From Rhodospirillaceae bacterium (GTDB lineage Bacteria; Pseudomonadota; Alphaproteobacteria; Rhodospirillales; Casp-alpha2): a DNA stretch of 64,000 nt. Position numbers and translations under genes: made by a program. The notes beneath the pieces were generated by a model. That model was not told the origin of the DNA. It saw only the letters and a list, made by a program, of their open reading frames with translations, and made no database searches. This document shows positions 9,411 through 18,730 of the stretch, piece by piece (the first letter of the stretch is position 1; each line of letters opens with the position of its first letter). The stretch covers positions 62,001 to 126,000 of the forward strand of contig JAERTE010000020.1 of the NCBI GenBank assembly GCA_016845145.1, read 5' to 3'.

Positions 9411-10081
9411 TGTTGCGGCTCTTCGCATCCCTCGCCGTCATCGTCGTATTGAGCGGATGCTCGACATCACGCTCGCCGACCCTCGCCACTGCGCAGAACC
9501 TGATTGCCGATTCCGTTGAAACCCTGGCGCAATTCAACCGACACGAAACCCTGAAGGACTATCGTCAATATCTGGACGGCGCGGCTGGTGTCGTCATTTT
9601 GCCGGCGGTGCTGAAAGTCAGCTGGGTCGGCGGCGCGGAAACCGGTGATGGCGTACTGCTGGCGCGCAAACCCGGCGGGGGGTGGACCGACCCGACCTTC
9701 CATACCATGGTTGCCGCCAGTTTCGGCATGCAGGTCGGCATTCAGGATACGGCGATTATGCTGATCCTGCGCTCTCAAAAAGCGTTGAACTCGATCCTCA
9801 AACACCAGGGCAAGTTTGGGGCCGACATGGGTGCTGCCGCCGTGTTCTCCGGTGTCGGCGGCGAGGCCTCGACCACGTCGAATTTGGGCGCCGATATCGT
9901 CGCCTTCGCGGCGCCGAATGTCGGCGCGTACATAGGCGGCTCCCTGGAGGGCGCCGTGCTGGTTACACGCCGCGACTACAACGAGCTTGTGTACGGCATC
10001 GGCGCCACACCGGATGCCATATTGGCGGGTCAGTTGAAAACGGCCATTGCCCAACCGTTGCAAAAAGCCCTTGGCCCCTAG
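9410..10081 (+). CDS. SYLF (Ysc84) domain lipoprotein
   Basis: A 223-residue exported lipoprotein. The signal peptide [16 protein letters not shown] ends in a lipobox (LSGC) with lipidated Cys at residue 17. The rest is a SYLF/Ysc84-type domain: [36 protein letters not shown], and a C-terminal [17 protein letters not shown] stretch. SYLF domains bind phosphoinositides in eukaryotes; the bacterial role is unknown. It starts one base into the cobO stop codon and ends just before cobQ. That position between two cobalamin genes is odd and probably reflects operon convenience rather than a B12 role. Confidence 0.85.
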   Translation: MLRLFASLAVIVVLSGCSTSRSPTLATAQNLIADSVETLAQFNRHETLKDYRQYLDGAAGVVILPAVLKVSWVGGAETGDGVLLARKPGGGWTDPTFHTMVAASFGMQVGIQDTAIMLILRSQKALNSILKHQGKFGADMGAAAVFSGVGGEASTTSNLGADIVAFAAPNVGAYIGGSLEGAVLVTRRDYNELVYGIGATPDAILAGQLKTAIAQPLQKALGP

Positions 10082-10109
10082 CTCAATCGCTCAACCGTTC
10101 GGTGCGCTG

Positions 10110-11567
10110 ATGATGCAGGGCACAGGGTCGGACGTCGGCAAATCGCTGCTGGTGGCGGGACTATGCCGGCTACTGGCGAACAGAGGTGTCAACGTCGCGC
10201 CGTTCAAGCCGCAAAACATGTCCAACAATGCCGCCGTGACACCGGGCGGGGGTGAAATTGGCCGCGCCCAGGCCCTGCAAGCGCGCGCTGCGGGGCTCGA
10301 GCCGGATGTCCACATGAACCCGGTGCTGCTCAAACCGCAATCCGACATCGGCGCGCAAGTGGTTGTGCAAGGCCGCGTAACGGGGAATGCCAAGGCTCGG
10401 GATTTCCACGCCCTGAAACCGACCCTGCTGCAAGCTGTGCTGGAGAGCTTCCGGATTGTCGGCGACCAACGCGATTTCGTTTTGGTGGAAGGTGCCGGCA
10501 GCCCCGCCGAGGTCAACTTGCGCGACGGCGATATCGCCAACATGGGATTTGCGGAGGCCGCCAATGTGCCCGTCGTGCTGGTCGCCGACATCGATCGGGG
10601 CGGTGTCATTGCCAGTCTGGTCGGCACCTATGCAGTTTTAAACGACGCCGAGCGGGCACGGGTTTCGGGTTATATCATTAACAAGTTCCGAGGCGACGTG
10701 ACGCTGTTTGAAGATGGTATTCGAATCATTTCCGAACAGACCGGTTGGCCGTGCTTCGGTATCGTGCCTTACTTCACCGACGCACACCTGTTGCCGGCTG
10801 AAGATGCCATGAGCCTGGACAGCCGCACGACGCTCGACGGTTTGACCGATGACATAAAAATCGCTGTGCCGCGCTTGTCGCGCATCGCCAATTTCGATGA
10901 TCTTGACCCGCTGGCGGCGGAACCGGACGTAAGCGTGCAGGTGATCAAATCGGGCGAGCCTCTGCCTGGCGATGCCGATGTCCTATTGCTGCCGGGCTCG
11001 AAGTCGACATTGGCCGATCTAGCGCATCTGCGCGAACAAGGTTGGGACGTGGATATCGCCGCGCACCACCGGCGCGGTGGGTTGGTCGTGGGCTTGTGTG
11101 GCGGCTATCAGATGCTGGGCCGGTCAGTTGCCGACCCGGATGGCATCGAAGGCCCACCCGGCACGGTGGAAGGCTTGGGACTACTGGACGTCGAGACCAT
11201 TATTGGTGGCGATAAGTCGCTCGTCGCCGTGACGGGCACTGCTGCGGACAGCCGCGAAACCGTGCACGGCTATGAGATGCACATGGGCGTCACCACCGGC
11301 TCGGACACTGGCCGGCCCTGGCTGGTTTTGGAGGGCGACCGCCCCGACGGAGCCTGCAGTGCGGACGGAAAGGTCCTGGCCACCTATGTACACGGGCTTT
11401 TCGCGGCGGATGGTTTTCGCCGAGCTTTCCTCGGGCGGCTTCGCCACGGACGCGAGAGCGGCGTCGCCTATGACGCAATGGTGGACAGCACTCTGGACAG
11501 TCTGGCGGCGCACCTCGATGCCAATCTCGATGTTGATGCGATGTTGGCGGTTACAACGACCCGTTAG
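10110..11567 (+). CDS. cobQ: Cobyric acid synthase
   Basis: ATP- and glutamine-dependent amidation of adenosylcobyrinate a,c-diamide at four side chains to give cobyric acid. The 485-residue protein has the CobQ layout. The N-terminal dethiobiotin-synthetase-like domain shows [32 protein letters not shown] and [20 protein letters not shown]. The C-terminal glutaminase-like domain has [13 protein letters not shown] and the nucleophile loop [10 protein letters not shown], with YVHGLF containing the partner His. The start is uncertain: ATG 10110 gives MMQGTGSD, shorter than usual, while in-frame TTG codons at 10071 or 10047 would supply the few residues homologues have before this strand and would overlap the SYLF gene. 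The 3' end overlaps the convergent phosphoribosyltransferase gene by 17 bases. Confidence 0.93.
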   Translation: MMQGTGSDVGKSLLVAGLCRLLANRGVNVAPFKPQNMSNNAAVTPGGGEIGRAQALQARAAGLEPDVHMNPVLLKPQSDIGAQVVVQGRVTGNAKARDFHALKPTLLQAVLESFRIVGDQRDFVLVEGAGSPAEVNLRDGDIANMGFAEAANVPVVLVADIDRGGVIASLVGTYAVLNDAERARVSGYIINKFRGDVTLFEDGIRIISEQTGWPCFGIVPYFTDAHLLPAEDAMSLDSRTTLDGLTDDIKIAVPRLSRIANFDDLDPLAAEPDVSVQVIKSGEPLPGDADVLLLPGSKSTLADLAHLREQGWDVDIAAHHRRGGLVVGLCGGYQMLGRSVADPDGIEGPPGTVEGLGLLDVETIIGGDKSLVAVTGTAADSRETVHGYEMHMGVTTGSDTGRPWLVLEGDRPDGACSADGKVLATYVHGLFAADGFRRAFLGRLRHGRESGVAYDAMVDSTLDSLAAHLDANLDVDAMLAVTTTR

Positions 11568-12111
11568 GTTTTCCAAGCGCCATTGGCTTGTTGGCGGCCA
11601 CCTCTTCGAGAGTTAACCCTTCAAGCTCATGGGGAAATACCAGCCAATCCTCGGTTTCGTGGATGTAGTAGTCCGGCGTTGCTTCGACTTTTCGTTTGCT
11701 GGGCTTGTAGTAAACGGTGGCAACCCGGATCACTTCGGGTGTATTGCGCCGCGACAGGGCATTGATACGCTCAATGGCGGCTTGGATCGAGCGACCCGAA
11801 TCGAACACATCATCGACGATCAGCAATGAATCATTGGCATTCACGTTCTCGATAATATAGTGCAACCCATGCACGCGGATCTCGTCGCTCTGTTCTTCGA
11901 TGCCGGTATATGACGAGGTCCGGATGGCGATATGGTCCGACGGAAAGCCGTGATACTTCATGATTTCCTGTACCGCGATGCCGACCGGCGTGCCACCGCG
12001 CCAAATCCCGATGATGTAGTCCGGATGGAACCCGTCCGCCATGATGTCGAGACCCAGCTGAAACGAATCATCCAACAGGCTTTGAGCGCTGACATAGGTC
12101 TTTTCAGTCAT
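11551..12111 (-). CDS. Purine-type phosphoribosyltransferase
   Basis: A 186-residue type I phosphoribosyltransferase. The PRPP-binding loop is [19 protein letters not shown] near residue 100. A PPi-loop-like [19 protein letters not shown] lies near residue 33. The fold and motif resemble hypoxanthine/xanthine salvage enzymes, which join a purine base to PRPP. Its divergent position next to xanthine dehydrogenase supports a purine substrate, perhaps the salvage alternative to degradation, but specificity cannot be read from sequence. It shares a 207-base promoter region with xdh, and its 3' end overlaps cobQ by 17 bases. Confidence 0.8.
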   Translation of the reverse strand: MTEKTYVSAQSLLDDSFQLGLDIMADGFHPDYIIGIWRGGTPVGIAVQEIMKYHGFPSDHIAIRTSSYTGIEEQSDEIRVHGLHYIIENVNANDSLLIVDDVFDSGRSIQAAIERINALSRRNTPEVIRVATVYYKPSKRKVEATPDYYIHETEDWLVFPHELEGLTLEEVAANKPMALGKPNGSL

Positions 12112-12318
12112 TGTGGCCTTTCTCCCCGATGCTCCTCGGCTCCCCGCTTCTCAAGAATTTTTGGTTCATTTTCAAAAAAAACCGAATAGTCGATAGAATG
12201 TTTTAGGTTATGATGGTGGTTGGGCGAGGAAGCTCCCTGCCTTCTTGATCGCTTACAATAAGCGATGGTGCAATAGCATTTTGCCGAAAGAGCATGAGAA
12301 GGCGCATAAGGAGCCATT
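12112..12318. promoter_or_regulatory. Divergent promoter region of the phosphoribosyltransferase and xanthine dehydrogenase genes
   Basis: A 207-base non-coding gap between two divergent purine genes. It is more AT-rich than its flanks, with a run of A residues around 12174-12181. It contains one near-ideal inverted repeat (listed separately). AAGGAG at 12308-12313 is a strong ribosome-binding site for the TTG at 12319. No clear sigma70 pair was identified. Confidence 0.5.
12248..12266. promoter_or_regulatory. Perfect inverted repeat ATCGCTTA-N3-TAAGCGAT, candidate operator or hairpin
   Basis: Two perfect 8-base arms separated by CAA, centred 62 bases before the xdh start and 146 bases before the phosphoribosyltransferase start. 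It is not followed by a T-run, so it does not look like an intrinsic terminator. The size and symmetry suit a dimeric repressor, possibly a purine-sensing one. A hairpin in the xdh leader RNA is the alternative reading. Confidence 0.45.
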
Positions 12319-15300
12319 TTGCAGGGAACGACAGAGGCGCAGATGCGTGATTTCATCACCTTTCGGCTGAATGGCGAGACGCATACCGTGCGCGGCGTAT
12401 CGCCCACCACGACGCTGCTCAACTATTTGCGCGAGACGAAAGCGCTTGCGGGCACAAAGGAAGGCTGCGCTGAAGGCGACTGCGGCGCTTGCACGGTGGT
12501 CGTTGGCGAGTGTGCAGACGGAGAGGTCCGTTACCGGGCGATCAATGCGTGCATACAGTTCGTCACCATGCTGGAAGGGAAATCGGTTCTCACGGTCGAG
12601 TTTCTGAAATCACCGGATGGAGATCTGCACCCGGTCCAACAAGCGATGGTGGACGAGCACGGCTCGCAATGCGGGTTCTGTACGCCGGGGTTTGTGATGT
12701 CCATGTATGCCGCCTTTATTTCCGGCGACGTCATGAATACAGAGACCGCCCCCGACATGCTGGCCGGCAACCTCTGCCGATGTACCGGTTACGGCCCGAT
12801 CGCCGCCGCCGTGGCATCGGCGGGCACGATGAAGATGCCCGAATGGGACAAAGCCCGTATCGAAGCCGATCGCCAATGGCTGCGCGAACATGCCAATACG
12901 GAAAGCGTCGATTTCGCTTTTGGTGGTGATCGCTTTATATCACCGGCATCCGTCGATGATCTGGCCGCGAATTATGCCGCCAACCCGGATGCGGTGCTGG
13001 TGGCAGGTGCGACTGACGTGGGGCTGTGGGTCACCAAGGGCCAGCGCAAACTGCGCACTTTGATCGGCCTCGGGCGGGTGCAGGAACTGAAGGCCATAAC
13101 CCGCAGCGACGAAATGCTCTCCGTCGGTGCCGGCGTAAGCTACAGCGATGCGCTTGAGACCATCGGTGAGTTGGCGCCCGACTTCGGTGAAATGATGCGC
13201 CGTATCGGAGCGCAGCAAGTGCGCAACGCCGGCACCATCGGCGGCAATATCGCTAACGGCTCGCCCATCGGCGACACGCCGCCGGCGCTGATCGTGCTGG
13301 GCGCGGAGCTTGTCTTGAGGAAAGGCGATGCGCGCCGCCGCCTACCGATCGAGGCCTTCTTCATCGAATATGGCAAACAAGACCGCGAGCCCGGTGAATT
13401 TCTCGAACGCATCGATATCCCGTTACCCGCGCCAAGCACCACCTTCAGGAGTTACAAAATCACCAAACGTTTCGACCAGGACATTTCCGCGGTTTGCGGG
13501 TGTTTCGCCATTGAAGTTGCCAATGGTCATGTGACATCCGCGCGCATCGCGTTCGGCGGCATGGCGGCGGTGCCGGCGCGCGCGAAAGCTGTGGAAGCGG
13601 CCTTGATTGGCAAGCCATGGACGGACGAGACTTGTGAAGCTGCCGCAGGCGAATTTACGAATGACTTCACCCCCATTACCGACATGCGGGCCAGCGCCGC
13701 CTATCGGATGGAGATCGCCGGCAATTTACTGCGGCGGTATTTCCGCGAAACCGAACAACCGCTTTGCCTCACTCGGTTGGTTGGTGTCGATGCCACCATC
13801 GCCGGCGCGCGCACCGACAGCGCCATTCGCACCGAAGCCGCCGCAACAGATGACATATCGGGCGCGGTGCGCGCATCGCGCCGCCACGACAGCGGCCACA
13901 AGCATGTCGCCGGCGAAGCGGTATTCGTCGACGACATCGTCGCCCCAAACGGCATGTTGAACGTCTACGTAGCCATGAGCGAACGCGCACACGCGCGGAT
14001 CATCGCCATGGATTTGTCCGCCGTCGAAACCGCCCCCGGCGTGGCCGCCGTCGTATCCGCCGCCGATATTCCCGGCACCAATGACATCAGCCCCGCCATG
14101 GGCGATGACCCGTTGTTCGCGGACGGCTTGGTTGAGTACGCGGGCCAAGCGCTTTTCGCCGTGGCCGCCGAAACCATCCAGCAAGCGCGCGATGCAGCCA
14201 ACTTGGCCGATATCACATATGAAGACCTTCCCGCCGTCCTCACCATTGATGAGGCGATGGATAAAGACTCACTCCTGGAAGCCCCTTACCATATGGCAAG
14301 GGGCGAGGCCGAGACGGCCATCAAGAATGCACCGCACGAAATCTCGGGCCGGATATACATCGGTGGGCAGGAGCACTTCTACCTGGAAAGCCAAGCCGCT
14401 CTTTCGGTGCCGGGCGAGGACGGCGATGTCACCGTGCATTGTTCCAGCCAGCACCCCAGCGAAATCCAGCATACAGTCGCCAAAGTTATGGGGCTGCCCA
14501 ACAACGCCGTCACGGTTGAGGTGCGGCGCATGGGTGGTGCTTTCGGGGGCAAGGAAAGCAACGGCAACTTACCTGCTGCAACGGCGGCGCTTGTCTCCGC
14601 CATAACGGGCCGCGCCGCGCGCGTTCGTTACGACCGCGACCAGGACATGATCATTACCGGCAAGCGCCACGATTTCCGCATCGATTACCGGGCCGGATTC
14701 GATGCCGATGGCCGCATTGCCGGTATCGAGTTTGATCAGGCGGCGCGGTGCGGTATGTCGTATGACTTGTCGGTGCCAATCTGCGACCGGGCGATGTTCC
14801 ATGCCGACAATGCTTATTATCTGCCACATGTGCGAATCACGTCGTATCGGTGCAAGACCCACACGGTTTCCAACACCGCGTTCCGAGGCTTCGGCGGTCC
14901 TCAGGGTATGGTCGGTATCGAGCGCGTGATTGACGAGATCGCGCACACTTTGGGTAAAGACCCACTCGACGTGCGCCGCGCAAACTATTACGACCCGCCC
15001 AGCGCCATTGAAGATCGCTCCGTCACGCCTTACGACATGACGGTCGAGGACTGCATCATTGATGATTTGGTGAACGATCTCCGTGTCACTTCCGATTACG
15101 ATGCACGCCGCGCTGAAATCCGCGAATGGAACCGCACCAGCCCCACCCTCAAGCGCGGCATCGCGCTGACACCGGTGAAGTTCGGTATTTCCTTCACGCT
15201 GACCTTCCTCAATCAGGCCGGCGCCTTGGTGCATGTTTACAATGACGGATCCATCCATCTCAATCACGGCGGCACCGAGATGGGGCAGGGCCTGTTCACC

Positions 15301-16173
15301 AAGGTCGCACAGGTCGCTGCATCGGCGTTCTGCGTCGATATCGAACGCATCAAGATTACCGCCACCCATACCGGCAAGGTGCCGAACACGTCGGCCACGG
15401 CAGCGTCGTCGGGCTCGGACCTGAACGGCATGGCGACGCAGGTTGCCTGCGATAAAATCGTCGCGCGCCTGAAAGCCTTTGCCGCCGAGCGATGGCAGAC
15501 CACACCCGACAAGGTCACGTTTCTGCCGGGCCGGGTCCGCATTGGCGATGCCGAGATCACATTCGATGAATTGATCGGCGAAGCCTATCGTTCCCGCGTG
15601 CCACTGTCGGCAACCGGTTTTTACGCCACACCCAAAATCAACTGGGATAAGGAACAAGCCAAAGGCCGGCCGTTCTTCTATTTCGCCTATGGCGCGGCGG
15701 TGAGCGAAGCCGCAATTGATACACTGACGGGCGAGAACCGATTGCTGCGCGTTGATATTCTGCACGATGTCGGCAAATCGCTAAACCCGGCGCTTGATCT
15801 CGGCCAGATCGAAGGCGGTTACGTGCAGGGGGCGGGCTGGCTCACCACGGAAGAACTTTGGTGGGATGGCGGTGGGCATTTAAAAACCCATGCGCCTTCG
15901 ACCTACAAGATTCCGACGCTGGGCGACCGTGCACCCGATATGCGGATTGGTCTTTGGGAGCGCGGCACAAACCTGGAAGAAACCATCTACCGCTCGAAAG
16001 CCGTGGGCGAGCCACCGTTGATGCTGGGAATATCGGCGCTGATGGCGCTTTCCGATGCGGTCGCGGCTGCGGGTGACTACAATATCTACCCGGCGCTTGA
16101 TGCACCGGCGACGCCGGAGCGCATTTTAGCGGCGGTCGGACGAGTGACCGGAAAAGGAGAAGCAGCAGCATGA
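12319..16173 (+). CDS. xdh: Single-chain xanthine dehydrogenase (XdhA-XdhB fusion)
   Basis: Oxidises hypoxanthine and xanthine to urate. In many bacteria the FeS/FAD and molybdenum subunits are separate; here one 1284-residue chain carries both. Order: [2Fe-2S] domain (GCAEGDCGACTVVV near 55), second [2Fe-2S] domain (QCGFCTPGF and NLCRCTGYGPI near 115-155), FAD domain (VLVAGATDVGLWV near 235, TIGGNIANGSPIGDTPP near 310), a linker around 490-512, then the Mo-pterin half from about 515. Substrate and catalytic residues are in place: the Glu of MGGAFGGKE, the Arg and Phe of TAFRGFGGPQGM, TFLNQAGAL, HGGTEMGQGL, and the catalytic Glu of KAVGEPPLML. These support true xanthine specificity. TTG 12319 has AAGGAG five bases upstream; ATG 12343 (MRDFITFRLNGE) fits homologue N-termini and is the alternative. 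Confidence 0.93.
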   Translation: MQGTTEAQMRDFITFRLNGETHTVRGVSPTTTLLNYLRETKALAGTKEGCAEGDCGACTVVVGECADGEVRYRAINACIQFVTMLEGKSVLTVEFLKSPDGDLHPVQQAMVDEHGSQCGFCTPGFVMSMYAAFISGDVMNTETAPDMLAGNLCRCTGYGPIAAAVASAGTMKMPEWDKARIEADRQWLREHANTESVDFAFGGDRFISPASVDDLAANYAANPDAVLVAGATDVGLWVTKGQRKLRTLIGLGRVQELKAITRSDEMLSVGAGVSYSDALETIGELAPDFGEMMRRIGAQQVRNAGTIGGNIANGSPIGDTPPALIVLGAELVLRKGDARRRLPIEAFFIEYGKQDREPGEFLERIDIPLPAPSTTFRSYKITKRFDQDISAVCGCFAIEVANGHVTSARIAFGGMAAVPARAKAVEAALIGKPWTDETCEAAAGEFTNDFTPITDMRASAAYRMEIAGNLLRRYFRETEQPLCLTRLVGVDATIAGARTDSAIRTEAAATDDISGAVRASRRHDSGHKHVAGEAVFVDDIVAPNGMLNVYVAMSERAHARIIAMDLSAVETAPGVAAVVSAADIPGTNDISPAMGDDPLFADGLVEYAGQALFAVAAETIQQARDAANLADITYEDLPAVLTIDEAMDKDSLLEAPYHMARGEAETAIKNAPHEISGRIYIGGQEHFYLESQAALSVPGEDGDVTVHCSSQHPSEIQHTVAKVMGLPNNAVTVEVRRMGGAFGGKESNGNLPAATAALVSAITGRAARVRYDRDQDMIITGKRHDFRIDYRAGFDADGRIAGIEFDQAARCGMSYDLSVPICDRAMFHADNAYYLPHVRITSYRCKTHTVSNTAFRGFGGPQGMVGIERVIDEIAHTLGKDPLDVRRANYYDPPSAIEDRSVTPYDMTVEDCIIDDLVNDLRVTSDYDARRAEIREWNRTSPTLKRGIALTPVKFGISFTLTFLNQAGALVHVYNDGSIHLNHGGTEMGQGLFTKVAQVAASAFCVDIERIKITATHTGKVPNTSATAASSGSDLNGMATQVACDKIVARLKAFAAERWQTTPDKVTFLPGRVRIGDAEITFDELIGEAYRSRVPLSATGFYATPKINWDKEQAKGRPFFYFAYGAAVSEAAIDTLTGENRLLRVDILHDVGKSLNPALDLGQIEGGYVQGAGWLTTEELWWDGGGHLKTHAPSTYKIPTLGDRAPDMRIGLWERGTNLEETIYRSKAVGEPPLMLGISALMALSDAVAAAGDYNIYPALDAPATPERILAAVGRVTGKGEAAA

Positions 16174-17207
16174 CCGAAAGCTGGTTGCATAACCTAATGG
16201 ATTTGGTCCAGACCCACGGCACGGCGGTTCGGGTCAGCGTCATCCGGGCCGAGGGCTCCGCGCCTTGCACGGTCGGCAGTGCCATGACCGTTTTCTGTGA
16301 TGGCTTTCAGGGCACCATTGGTGGTGGTGCGCTGGAACTGGCTGCGTTGGAGGCGGCTCATACGATGTTAGATCGGCCCTCCGGTGCAAACTGGCTTCGG
16401 ACACTTCGCGACTTTCCGCTGGGCCCGTCGCTGGGTCAATGTTGCGGCGGTCATGTGCAACTGCTGTTCGAACGCGTCACCGCATCGGAAGCGGTCAGCG
16501 TCGACAATACCAGTGGCGCAATTGTCGTGCGACCCGTCGCGTCAGGTGTACCTCTGGCGATGATCGCCAACCGCAAAGCTGATGGTGACGGCTGGCCGCT
16601 AGCCGTGCGCCGCGCGGTGCGCGATATGCTTTCAGGCGCCAGACCAAACGCTGCAACGCTGTTGGATGGGTGGTTCATTGAGCCAGTCGAAGTGCAACGC
16701 GATGTCCTGTTCCTTTATGGTGCGGGGCACGTAGGGCGCGCCGTGGTGCACACGTTTGCGGGCCTGCCATTCGATATTTATTGGGTCGATACCGATGCCA
16801 AGCGCTATCCTGATGTACTTCCCAAGGGCGTACATCAACTGCTGGCCGCCAATCCGGCTGATGCCGCCCGGCACGCGCCGGCGGATGCCTGGCATGTGGT
16901 GATGACGTTTTCTCATGCCATCGATTTCGAGGTTTGTCATGCCGTGTTGGCACGCGGCGATTTCGCCTATCTCGGGGTCATTGCATCGAAAACCAAGCGC
17001 GCACGCTTCATCAAACGCCTTCGCGACGCCGGTGTGGCGGACAATCAGATTGCCCGGCTGCAGGCCCCTATCGGGCTTGCGGGCTTAGAGGGCAAAGACC
17101 CTTCGCAGATTGCGGTTTCGGTAGCCGCAGACTTTTTGTTCCGGCGGCAAGAACGCGCTATCGTGTCGGCGCCGCAAGAAAACCTGGCAACGCAGGGGGG
17201 AGCATGA
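16170..17207 (+). CDS. xdhC: Xanthine dehydrogenase accessory protein XdhC
   Basis: XdhC proteins bind molybdenum cofactor, promote its sulfuration and deliver it to xanthine dehydrogenase. The 345-residue protein has the XdhC N-terminal domain (VRVSVIRAEGSAPCTVGSAM and GTIGGGALELAALEAA within the first 75 residues) and LGQCCGGHVQLLFE near 90. A C-terminal Rossmann domain follows (LFLYGAGHVGRAVVHTFAGL near 180, then LGVIASKTKRARFIKRL). It overlaps the xdh stop by 4 bases and the next ATPase gene by 4 bases, so the operon continues into the transporter. Confidence 0.92.
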   Translation: MTESWLHNLMDLVQTHGTAVRVSVIRAEGSAPCTVGSAMTVFCDGFQGTIGGGALELAALEAAHTMLDRPSGANWLRTLRDFPLGPSLGQCCGGHVQLLFERVTASEAVSVDNTSGAIVVRPVASGVPLAMIANRKADGDGWPLAVRRAVRDMLSGARPNAATLLDGWFIEPVEVQRDVLFLYGAGHVGRAVVHTFAGLPFDIYWVDTDAKRYPDVLPKGVHQLLAANPADAARHAPADAWHVVMTFSHAIDFEVCHAVLARGDFAYLGVIASKTKRARFIKRLRDAGVADNQIARLQAPIGLAGLEGKDPSQIAVSVAADFLFRRQERAIVSAPQENLATQGGA

Positions 17208-18730
17208 ACGAAAAACCGCTATTGGAATTGTCGGGGTTAACCAAACGGTTTCCGGGTGTCATCGCCAACGACGACGTCAGTTTCTCCATCATGCCGGGCG
17301 AAGTACATGCGCTGCTGGGCGAGAACGGCGCCGGCAAATCCACGTTGGTGAAAATGATCTACGGCGTCCTGCACGCGGACGAGGGCTCTATGCATTTCGG
17401 CGGCGCGCCCTATGCCCCGGCGCGGCCTTCCGAGGCGCGTGCGCACGGGGTCGGCATGGTGTTCCAGCATTTCTCGCTGTTCGATGCGTTGACTGTCGCC
17501 GACAACGTGGCACTGGGCATGAACAAAGACGCCGTCGGCGCCAATCTGGACCAGCAAATCATTGAGGTGTCGGAAGCCTACGGCCTGACACTCGATCCGA
17601 CGCGCTATATCGGCTCACTTTCGGTGGGCGAACGCCAACGTGTTGAGATCATCCGCTGTCTGCTGCAAAACCCGCGGTTGCTGATCATGGATGAGCCGAC
17701 CTCGGTGTTGACGCCGCAGGAGGTTGAAATCTTATTCGAGACCCTACGGCAATTGTCGTCCGAGGGTTGTTCAATTCTTTATATCTCCCACAAGCTCGAT
17801 GAAATCCGCGTACTCTGCGACCGCGCCACAGTGCTTCGGGGCGGCAAGGTCGTCGGTGACTGCGACCCGCGCCAGGAAACGGCCAAGAGCCTGGCGGAAA
17901 TGATGATCGGCACGACCCTGACCATGGCCGAGCGCAAGCAAGCGGACATGGGTGACGAGCGCCTGCATGTCTCGGGCCTCACGGCTGAAAGTCATGATCC
18001 CTTTGGCGTCGACCTAGCGGACATTTCATTTTCCGTCCGTGCCGGAGAGATCTTGGGGATCGCCGGGGTCGCCGGCAACGGGCAGGTCGAACTGATGGAA
18101 GCCTTGATCGGTGAACACATCACGCCCGCCGGCATGGTCAACATCGATGGTACCGCGGCCGGGAACTTAGGCCCGACGGAACGCCGCGCACTCGGCATGT
18201 GCTCCGTGCCGGAAGAGCGTCTCGGCCACGGTGCCGTGCCGGACATGGCGTTGTGGGAAAATATCATTTTGTCTGCACGGACCCGCAAAGGCATCGAGAA
18301 AAACGGATTCCTTAATCTTGAAATCGCGCAGGACTTCGCCCGCGAGGTCGTCGATAAATTCAACGTCAAGACATCGGGTATCGAACACGATGCGAAAAGC
18401 CTGTCGGGCGGCAATTTGCAGAAATTCATCGTTGGCCGCGAAATATTACAGGCACCCAATGTGTTGGTGATTTTGCAACCGACATGGGGTGTCGATGCTG
18501 CGGCAGCTGCCGATATTCATCGCGCCTTGCAGGAACTCGCCGATGCGGGCACCGCGATTTTGGTGATCTCCCAGGATTTGGATGAACTGATGGCGATTTC
18601 GAATAACTTCGCGGTGATTTCGGAAGGCCGCTTGTCGGACGTGTCGCCGACGGGCAGCCTGTCGATCGAAGAGATCGGGCTGTTGATGGGCGGCGTGCAT
18701 TCCTCTGCCAACATGGAGACCGTGGCATGA
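17204..18730 (+). CDS. BMP-type ABC importer, duplicated ATP-binding protein
   Basis: A 508-residue ATPase with two ABC modules in tandem, as in sugar and nucleoside importers of the Mgl/Nup class. Module 1: Walker A GENGAGKSTLVKMI near 40, signature LSVGERQRVEIIRCL near 142, Walker B LLIMDEPTSVLT. Module 2: a degenerate Walker A GVAGNGQVELMEAL near 285 and LSGGNLQKFIVGREI near 400. Loss of the Lys in the second Walker A is usual in this family. ATG 17204 overlaps the xdhC stop (ATGA); the frame is open upstream inside xdhC but without family similarity. Cotranscription with xdh and guaD points to purine bases or nucleosides as cargo, which is inference. Confidence 0.92.
   Translation: MNEKPLLELSGLTKRFPGVIANDDVSFSIMPGEVHALLGENGAGKSTLVKMIYGVLHADEGSMHFGGAPYAPARPSEARAHGVGMVFQHFSLFDALTVADNVALGMNKDAVGANLDQQIIEVSEAYGLTLDPTRYIGSLSVGERQRVEIIRCLLQNPRLLIMDEPTSVLTPQEVEILFETLRQLSSEGCSILYISHKLDEIRVLCDRATVLRGGKVVGDCDPRQETAKSLAEMMIGTTLTMAERKQADMGDERLHVSGLTAESHDPFGVDLADISFSVRAGEILGIAGVAGNGQVELMEALIGEHITPAGMVNIDGTAAGNLGPTERRALGMCSVPEERLGHGAVPDMALWENIILSARTRKGIEKNGFLNLEIAQDFAREVVDKFNVKTSGIEHDAKSLSGGNLQKFIVGREILQAPNVLVILQPTWGVDAAAAADIHRALQELADAGTAILVISQDLDELMAISNNFAVISEGRLSDVSPTGSLSIEEIGLLMGGVHSSANMETVA

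Noticed and set aside
12112-12318. Proteobacterial xanthine riboswitch (NMT1-type) in the xdh leader
   Set aside because: Only a simple perfect hairpin is visible and I cannot match the conserved internal-loop bases; a covariance-model search of this gap would decide it.
14569-15765. 398-codon minus-strand frame opposite xanthine dehydrogenase
   Set aside because: Antisense to the conserved molybdopterin domain; no motif and no ribosome-binding site, a codon-bias artefact of GC-rich DNA.
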